Shown here: positions 58,670 through 64,000 of the stretch, piece by piece
How positions within the stretch are numbered: position 1 is the first letter of the stretch
How the letters are laid out: each line of letters starts with the position of its first letter
Source: Sporosarcina globispora
Lineage (GTDB): Bacteria; Bacillota; Bacilli; Bacillales; Cytobacillaceae
Direction of reading: 5' to 3'
NCBI RefSeq assembly: GCF_001274725.1
Contig: NZ_LGUF01000007.1
Coordinates: forward strand, 4,592,430 to 4,656,429
Length of the DNA stretch: 64,000 nt
Made by a program: the position numbers and the translations under genes
Notes under the pieces: generated by a model
Told to the model about the DNA's origin: nothing
Seen by the model: the letters and a program-made list of their open reading frames with translations, nothing else
Database searches by the model: none

Positions 58670-60238
58670 CAGCTTGTTGAGAAAGGGGTATTTTTCTCAA
58701 CGAAGTTTACATTAAGAAATAAAATACCAAAGGAAACATTAACTTTACTTGTTTAATTAAAGATCGCCAAGTACATATCCTAGCAGTGCCAGGTGCATGG
58801 CGATCTTTTTCATATTCTGGCAAGCTGCGGTGAGAAGCACCTGCTCGCTTGCATTATGCAGTCCCCGAAACCGGCAATAGCGAAGCCCATGCAGCTCTTT
58901 TGAGTCTGCGAAGCTTCGCTCCACTTTTTCTTTTCTGAATTTATATAGCATCTTTCCCGACTTGGAAAGCCGGTTTAGCCTGACCTTTTCCTTATCATCC
59001 TCCCAGACATGCCGAGTCACCACTTTTACTTTATTTTTGGACCTTGTACATTGTGAAAGAAACGGACATGTTTCACATTGCTTTGGATCGGATTTATATT
59101 CTCTATAGCCTTCCCGGCTGGTTGTTCTGTAGATCAGTTCCTGCTTATTTGGACAAACGTAAAGATCCTTTTCGCTATCATAAGTGAACTTCCATTTTGG
59201 AAACAAACCGGTAGTGGGGTGGAATCGCCTATGAGCAATAACTGCAAAAATGTTCCGGTCCGATAATCCTTTACAAATCGGATTGGTAAGATAACCAGAA
59301 TCCAGTGCAACAGCTTCTACCTTAAAGTCAAACCTACGGGTTTGTCTGTCCAAGCGAGAAAGATAAGGGACTGAATCATGTACATTTCCAGGGGTGACGA
59401 AAGCATCTGTAATGATATTAAATTTCATATCGGTCGTGCGGTGATCCAGATAACAGAACATTTCCTGTTTATTATCACGTGACATAAATCCACTTTCGGG
59501 ATCCGTTGTGCTGACTCTAATTTTTTTAGTTTCAATCACTTCCTCTCTTTCCTTTAAGGGCTTTTTTCCATGATTCTGCCTGTCCTCTTCTACAGCTTTA
59601 TCCAGTTCATCAATATAGGCACGTGTATGGGCTTTAACTTCTTCTTTGGTGAATTTATGTTTATTCGCATTAGCTTTAAGATGCGTCGAATCTGTAAAAA
59701 GAACACGACCGCCGACCATCTTATTGTTTATAGCCTGGAGGACAATTTCATCAAAGATTTCTTGAAAAATATCAGTACCTTTAAATCGATTTTGCCGATT
59801 GAAACTAATTGTAGAATGATGAGGAACAGAATCTCTGAATTTCAAACCTAAAAACCAACGGTATGCGATGTTCATTTTAATTTCCTGTTCTAATTGTCTT
59901 TCTGAACGGATGCCGTACAAATAGCCAATAAACATCATTTTGAATAGAAGCAGAGGGTCGGTTGGTCGACCGTTGTCTTCACTATAATAAGGACGAACCT
60001 TATCTAAGATAGTTGAAAAATCTATGTACTGGTCAATTTTTCGAAGAAGATGGTCCGAAGGAACAAGTTCATCTATAGAAACAAATTCAATTTCATTTTG
60101 AGAAGATTCTTTGGGTTTAAACATGTAAATTCACCACTATCTATTATGATTTATTAATTTAATTATAACATATTAACGCGGTGAATAATTAAAGTTAAAT
60201 TACAAAATAAAGGCTGTCGACAGTTTCTCGACAGCCTG
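58670..60238 (-). mobile_element. IS1182-family insertion sequence
   Basis: 1569 bp between two 23-bp direct repeats. The ends are imperfect inverted repeats: CAGCTTGTTGAGAAA on the left, CAGGCTGTCGAGAAA (reverse-complement reading) on the right, with 12 of 15 matches. Each end also folds into a small hairpin (left TTGAGAAA/TTCTCAA, right GGCTGTCGA/TCGACAGCC) that may block read-through. It carries one intact transposase. Confidence 0.93.
58757..60124 (-). CDS. IS1182-family DDE transposase
   Basis: Transposase of 455 aa, uninterrupted. Seen: N-terminal SQNEIEFVSIDELVPSDHLLRKID and a catalytic core with VLFTDSTHLKAN (first Asp), VEAVALDSGYLTNPIC (second Asp) and KVERSFADSKELHGLRYCRFRGL (Glu). 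The zinc-ribbon-like CETCPFLSQCTRSKNK segment is typical of this family. ATG start at 60124. The intact frame suggests recent insertion. The gene lies within the element defined by 23-bp repeats. Confidence 0.95.
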   Translation of the reverse strand: MFKPKESSQNEIEFVSIDELVPSDHLLRKIDQYIDFSTILDKVRPYYSEDNGRPTDPLLLFKMMFIGYLYGIRSERQLEQEIKMNIAYRWFLGLKFRDSVPHHSTISFNRQNRFKGTDIFQEIFDEIVLQAINNKMVGGRVLFTDSTHLKANANKHKFTKEEVKAHTRAYIDELDKAVEEDRQNHGKKPLKEREEVIETKKIRVSTTDPESGFMSRDNKQEMFCYLDHRTTDMKFNIITDAFVTPGNVHDSVPYLSRLDRQTRRFDFKVEAVALDSGYLTNPICKGLSDRNIFAVIAHRRFHPTTGLFPKWKFTYDSEKDLYVCPNKQELIYRTTSREGYREYKSDPKQCETCPFLSQCTRSKNKVKVVTRHVWEDDKEKVRLNRLSKSGKMLYKFRKEKVERSFADSKELHGLRYCRFRGLHNASEQVLLTAACQNMKKIAMHLALLGYVLGDL

Positions 60239-60267
60239 AAGAGGCCAATAATGGGCCTCTTTTTTAT
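60239..60267 (+). repeat. Right direct repeat at IS1182, with terminator T-tract
   Basis: Second copy of the 23-bp hairpin (60239-60261) directly followed by a run of T ending about 60265. It forms a complete terminator in the + direction. Confidence 0.9.
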
Positions 60268-61469
60268 GGTGTATAATCCACTTTTGGTGTATACGAATTA
60301 CCCGCATTCCATAATAGGAATTCATTAATACCCTGTTCTTTCAGTGCTTTTATCTGGGATTCAACCTCGGCCTTTCCATACTTTTTATAATTTCCGGCAC
60401 CTAAATATGAAGCGGTAAAATCCTGCAGCCAAGGTCTTGAGACAGGTGGACTATCCAATTCTTCTAATTTCTTATTCTCAAGTTTAGCATATTCAGAAAC
60501 CAGCTTATAAGGTTCCAGATCCGGTTTTGCAATGCCAAAATAAGAAGTCCAGTGACTTGGATAAATCATTGAGGAAATAACATCTACATGTTCTGAAATC
60601 TTAGAAAAATTTTGGCCAATCCCCGGAGCTTCTGGAAGTGTTGCCGTATAACCAAAGATATCAACAGAAACCTTAACTCCATAAGGCTCAAGCTGTTTCC
60701 TCGCATACTCGACAAAGTCTGTAACTGCGCTTACACGCTTCTGTACATTTTCAATTTTTAGCTTCTCATAAACACCCATACTGTATTTCAAAGAGCTATC
60801 ACGGTGTTCAAATCCTTCAGGAAACCGGACATAATCAAACTGAATTTCCTGAAAACCCATTTTGGCAGCTTCAATTGCAATTCCAACATTGTAATCCCAC
60901 ACCTCTTTTACAAATGGATTTACAAATGATTCGCCTCTCCCATTCTTCCATACTTCATTTCCTTCATTAAATGACCATTCTGGTTTTTTATTTGCAAGTA
61001 CAGAATCTTTGAAAACGACTACCCTTGCGATTGGATAAATTTGCTTCTCTTCCATTGTTTTCAGGATTTTTTTGGGATCCTTTATGTAAGGCTTGCCGAT
61101 TTCATGATATGGTGAGCTGGCTTCCGGAATATACGTAAGATTTCCCCAATCGTCCTTAACATCGATTACCATCGCATTTAAATCGGTATCATCCATCATT
61201 TTCACCAGATTATTAAACTTTTCACCGCCTGCAGAATGTCCGGTAACATATATCCCCCTTACAGCATCCGGATATTGAAAATTTAAGCCTGAATCAAATT
61301 GAAAGCGGCTTACTTTTTCCGGAAGTTCTTTTACAAGCGAAAAATGTTCCCGCTGCGGGTTTTGACCTGGTTCATGGGCTTCTTTTTCTTTTGCTTCCCC
61401 CGGTTGGGAAAATAAAAATGCACTTGACATTAAAATTAAGGCAGCAGCTAACCTTTTTGGCTTATTCAA
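60264..61469 (-). CDS. Putative glycoside hydrolase (DUF4015), secreted
   Basis: Secreted protein of about 401 aa of the DUF4015 putative glycosyl hydrolase family, a TIM-barrel related to alpha-amylase-like folds. It has a signal peptide (LNKPKRLAAALILMSSAFLF), then blocks VRGIYVTGHSAGGEKFNNLV, MVIDVKDDWGNLTY, EIQFDYVRFPEG, VSVDIFGYTATLPE and the terminal LWNAGNSYTP. The catalytic acids are likely the Asp/Glu in DVKDD and FDYVRFPE. The TTG at 61469 is chosen because AAAAGGGGGC precedes it. The substrate is unknown. Its 3' end abuts the IS1182 repeat. Confidence 0.82.
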   Translation of the reverse strand: MNKPKRLAAALILMSSAFLFSQPGEAKEKEAHEPGQNPQREHFSLVKELPEKVSRFQFDSGLNFQYPDAVRGIYVTGHSAGGEKFNNLVKMMDDTDLNAMVIDVKDDWGNLTYIPEASSPYHEIGKPYIKDPKKILKTMEEKQIYPIARVVVFKDSVLANKKPEWSFNEGNEVWKNGRGESFVNPFVKEVWDYNVGIAIEAAKMGFQEIQFDYVRFPEGFEHRDSSLKYSMGVYEKLKIENVQKRVSAVTDFVEYARKQLEPYGVKVSVDIFGYTATLPEAPGIGQNFSKISEHVDVISSMIYPSHWTSYFGIAKPDLEPYKLVSEYAKLENKKLEELDSPPVSRPWLQDFTASYLGAGNYKKYGKAEVESQIKALKEQGINEFLLWNAGNSYTPKVDYTP

Positions 61470-61845
61470 ATGTGATGCCCCCTTTTTCTTGAAGTTCTGC
61501 TTGATGTTACCTTTATTATAAATTATTTCATCAGGCATGCTATGAACTATCTTAAGAATTAAGAACTATCTTTATACTAAATTATCTTAAAAAGCGTTCT
61601 TTAAACCAATAGCTTTAAAAAAATATCAAAACTCTGTTTAATTAAACAAATTGACGGAAAAATATAAATAATCGAAAATTCCAATAGTAATATTCTAGAA
61701 AATGTTGTATTATATACTAAAGCGCATTTTAACGAATAAAAGTGTTAAAGAGATAAATTCTTTGACTGAGCATTTCTGCATCTTGGTATTTCCTTTTCTC
61801 AAAGGAGTAACATAAGTTAGGCGAACTCTTGCTTTACCAGGATGC
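61470..61845. promoter_or_regulatory. Region upstream of the glycosidase, after oppF
   Basis: About 376 bp, AT-rich. Includes a duplicated GAACTATCTT (61542 and 61562). Possible -10 elements only; no gene, riboswitch or long hairpin recognised before the oppF terminator. Confidence 0.4.
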
Positions 61846-61876
61846 AAAAAAACGATCTCAGCCGAGATCGTTTTTT
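61846..61876. terminator. Bidirectional terminator after oppF
   Basis: Perfect palindromic stem AAAAAACGATCTC/GAGATCGTTTTTT with a 4-nt loop. Confidence 0.95.
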
Positions 61877-61877
61877 G

Positions 61878-62813
61878 TTATTTAACATTTTGAGCTTTTA
61901 ATTCGTTATACTCTTTTTCTGAGCAATATACAAAATGCCCTGGTGTAATTTCACGCATTTCCAGCTTTTCATTGTCAGCGTAATTGTGAACAGCTGGGTC
62001 ATATGACTTTCTTCTGCGGGCACGTTCCGTTTCTGGATCTGGAAGCGGAATAGCTGATAGCAGTGATTGAGTATAAGGATGCATTGGGTTTGAATATAAA
62101 TCTTCTGCTGGCGCAAGTTCTACCAGTTTACCAAAGTACATAACACCAATGCGGTCGCTGATGTATTTAACCATAGATAAATCATGAGCGATAAACAGGT
62201 AAGTCAATCCCTTTTCGCGCTGCAGTTTTTTCATTAAGTTTACTACCTGAGCCTGGATGGAAACGTCTAATGCTGAAATTGGCTCATCAGCAATAATAAA
62301 GTCAGGATCAACGGCAAGTGCGCGGGCAATCCCGATACGCTGCCTTTGTCCGCCTGAGAATTCATGAGGGTAACGATTAGCATGCTCTTTATTCAAGCCA
62401 ACTGTTTCCAAAAGCTCATAAACCCTTTCCATGCGTTCCTTTTTACTCTTAGCCAAACCGTGAATATCGATGCCTTCAGCAATAATATCGGCAACCGTCA
62501 TACGCGGGTTTAAGGATGCATAGGGATCCTGGAAAATCATTTGCATTTTACGATTAAACTTTTTAAGCTCTTTTACAGACTTTTTGCCGTGAACATCTTC
62601 GCCTTCAAAAAGAACTTGCCCATCTGTTGCATCGTATAATCTGATAATAGTTCGTCCGGTAGTTGACTTTCCGCAGCCAGATTCACCTACAAGTCCAAGG
62701 GTTTCTCCCTTAAAAATATCAAAAGTGATCCCATCAACTGCTTTTACCATATTGGGACGGCCTACATTAAAATGCTGTTTTAAGTTTTTAATTTCCAGCA
62801 ACTTTTCTGCCAT
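61878..62813 (-). CDS. oppF: Oligopeptide ABC transporter ATP-binding protein OppF
   Basis: ATPase powering the Opp oligopeptide importer (nutrient and signalling peptides). Walker A GLVGESGCGKSTTGR, signature HEFSGGQRQRIGIARALA, Walker B DFIIADEPISALDVS, H-loop YLFIAHDLSMVKYISD; the C-terminal oligopeptide domain is ELAPAEDLYSNPMHPYTQSLLSAIPLPDPETE. 311 aa. Its start is 2 nt from the oppD stop, so the two are coupled. Opp peptide uptake controls sporulation and competence in Bacillus. Confidence 0.95.
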   Translation of the reverse strand: MAEKLLEIKNLKQHFNVGRPNMVKAVDGITFDIFKGETLGLVGESGCGKSTTGRTIIRLYDATDGQVLFEGEDVHGKKSVKELKKFNRKMQMIFQDPYASLNPRMTVADIIAEGIDIHGLAKSKKERMERVYELLETVGLNKEHANRYPHEFSGGQRQRIGIARALAVDPDFIIADEPISALDVSIQAQVVNLMKKLQREKGLTYLFIAHDLSMVKYISDRIGVMYFGKLVELAPAEDLYSNPMHPYTQSLLSAIPLPDPETERARRRKSYDPAVHNYADNEKLEMREITPGHFVYCSEKEYNELKAQNVK

Positions 62814-62815
62814 TA

Positions 62816-63883
62816 TTATTCCCCCTCCTTCACTAATACTGGCTTTTCAAATGTGGAGGATAATTGGCGCATACGTCTTTTTACAGCTTCAGGCGGCTCT
62901 ACCTTTGGTGCATCCGGATGAAGAAGCCACGTTTTTGCAAAATGCGTTTCTGAAATTTGGAACATCGGCGGCTCTTCTTCAAAGTCAATTGCAAGTGCAT
63001 ATTGATTTCTCGCTGCAAATGCGTCTCCCTTAGGAGGATTTGTCAGATCCGGAGGTGTTCCTGGAATTGCAGCTAATTCAGCTTTATCATCATTTTCTAA
63101 GCTTGGCATTGACGCAAGCAAACCCCATGTATAAGGGTGTCGAGGGTCATAAAAAATTTCGTCTACAGTGCCCATCTCTACAATCTGGCCAGCATACATG
63201 ACAGCAACCCTGTCAGCAACATTTGCCACAACACCAAGGTCATGCGTGATAAAGATAATTGATGTATCCATTTTGTTTTGCAGATCTTTCATAAGCTCCA
63301 GTATTTGTGCCTGAATAGTAACATCAAGTGCTGTTGTCGGCTCATCAGCGATTAGCAGCTTTGGATTAGCTGCAAGAGCAATCGCGATCATAGCGCGCTG
63401 TCTCATACCGCCAGAAAATTCATGAGGATATTGATTTACCCTTTTCTCTGGCATCGGAATACCAACAAGCCTCAGCAATTCAATTGCTCTGTTTTTGGCA
63501 TCCTGTTTAGACATATTTTGATGTTTAACGAGAACTTCCATTATCTGGTTTCCAACCTTCATCGTTGGATTCAATGAAGTCATAGGATCCTGGAAAATCA
63601 TACTGATTTCTTTACCGCGAATTTTTTCCATTTGCTTTTCTGTTTTTGGTACGATGTCGTCACCGTTCAACAGGATTTGCCCGTCTGAAATTCGACCTGG
63701 CGGCATAGGTATTAACTTCATAATAGACTGGGAAGTAACACTTTTACCTGATCCGGATTCACCAACAATGGCAAGCGTCTCTCCCTTATGAAGGTCAAAG
63801 CTGACTCCCCGGACTGCTTTTACTGTACCTCCATATGTTTGGAATGAGACTTCTAAATTTTTTACTTCAAGCAATTTTTCCAT
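62816..63883 (-). CDS. oppD: Oligopeptide ABC transporter ATP-binding protein OppD
   Basis: Second ATPase of the Opp importer, 355 aa. Walker A AIVGESGSGKSVTSQS, signature HEFSGGMRQRAMIAIALAA, Walker B KLLIADEPTTALDVT, H-loop ITHDLGVVANVADRVAVMYAG; then the C-terminal peptide-import motif DEIFYDPRHPYTWGLLASMP. RBS AAGGAGTGAG. It follows oppC by 12 nt. Gene order oppC-oppD-oppF fits B. subtilis. Confidence 0.96.
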   Translation of the reverse strand: MEKLLEVKNLEVSFQTYGGTVKAVRGVSFDLHKGETLAIVGESGSGKSVTSQSIMKLIPMPPGRISDGQILLNGDDIVPKTEKQMEKIRGKEISMIFQDPMTSLNPTMKVGNQIMEVLVKHQNMSKQDAKNRAIELLRLVGIPMPEKRVNQYPHEFSGGMRQRAMIAIALAANPKLLIADEPTTALDVTIQAQILELMKDLQNKMDTSIIFITHDLGVVANVADRVAVMYAGQIVEMGTVDEIFYDPRHPYTWGLLASMPSLENDDKAELAAIPGTPPDLTNPPKGDAFAARNQYALAIDFEEEPPMFQISETHFAKTWLLHPDAPKVEPPEAVKRRMRQLSSTFEKPVLVKEGE

Positions 63884-63895
63884 GTTCTCACTCCT

Positions 63896-64000
63896 TTATT
63901 TACGCATTCTTGGATCTAAGGCATCGCGCAAACCATCACCAACTACGTTAAATGCAAAAATGGTTAAACAAATAAACGTTGCAGGGAAAAATAAGCGCCA
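63896..64000 (-). CDS. oppC: OppC permease, C-terminal end only (cut by window edge)
   Basis: Last 34 codons of the frame are in the window, ending [20 protein letters not shown] before TAA (63896-63898). The GDxLRDxLDPR ending is the C-terminus of dipeptide/oligopeptide permease subunits. This suits the position before oppD. The remaining gene continues to the right of the window. As expected, the frame is open to the window boundary. Confidence 0.9.
   Translation of the reverse strand, partial: WRLFFPATFICLTIFAFNVVGDGLRDALDPRMRK

Noticed and set aside
58670-60238. Accessory genes within the IS1182 element
   Set aside because: Other frames in the element are shadows of the transposase; no passenger gene is present.

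Overview
The window is a chromosomal segment of a low-GC, endospore-forming Bacillaceae. The evidence is strong AGGAGG-type ribosome binding sites with occasional TTG/GTG starts, spore genes (spoVIF, spoVA paralogs, cotZ, cotO, tgl, an alpha/beta SASP, YjcZ-type peptides), B. subtilis-like regulatory sites (sigma-W, sigma-B, LexA, TnrA/GlnR, FapR) and long synteny with the B. subtilis opp-yjb-yjc region. I judge a Cytobacillus/Mesobacillus-like genus most likely, but that is inference.

Layout. 0-5.3 kb: an ABC-F ATPase behind a structured leader, two YjcZ-type peptides, and the sigma-W nfeD2-floT membrane-microdomain operon. 5.4-9.2 kb: a glycerophosphodiesterase, a MurE paralog with an altered substrate motif, and spore transglutaminase. 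9.3-12.7 kb: a decaying region with a cstA remnant, a sigma-B-type operon in which two of three genes are broken, a HAD phosphatase, small proteins, and an array of degenerate 52-bp repeats. 12.7-16.7 kb: an exonuclease, DUF294 and ammonium transporter operon under TnrA/GlnR boxes, then SASP and small genes. 16.8-21.1 kb: a four-gene RpiR, YjiH transporter, GNAT and N-succinylamino-acid-racemase operon matching the known D- to L-amino-acid conversion route. 21.3-28.9 kb: a nuclease remnant, proline dehydrogenase, tRNA-Val, a foldase-like lipoprotein, a YczE protein, an SOS-controlled small WYL-like gene, and a TAXI-TRAP transporter.

29-64 kb is the conserved backbone: yjcH-yjcG-yjcF, DUF421, yjcD helicase, spoVIF, a second spoVA-type operon (lipoprotein-spoVAC-spoVAD-spoVAEb), an IS200 element, yjcA, cotZ, cotO, fabI, yjbQ, mgtE, prpE, rluD-type synthase, nadF, relQ, yjbL, yjbK, cwlQ, yjbI, spxH, pepF, coiA, mecA, spx, yjbC, an IS1182 element inside a terminator, a putative glycosidase, and oppF-oppD-oppC (oppC cut by the window edge). 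Spx, its adaptor SpxH and the ClpC adaptor MecA sit together, as in B. subtilis, with competence gene coiA between them. The thiazole (tenA-thi) cluster that I recall between yjbQ and fabI in B. subtilis is absent.

I found no complete new defence system, CRISPR array or prophage. The most distinctive items are the MurE paralog, the ABC-F leader whose hairpin covers the ribosome binding site, the SOS box inside a promoter spacer, the 52-bp repeat array, the IS1182 copy flanked by two copies of a whole terminator hairpin, a cysteine/histidine module shared by YjcD and CoiA, and the amino-acid racemase operon. Family and synteny statements are from memory; no database search was run.
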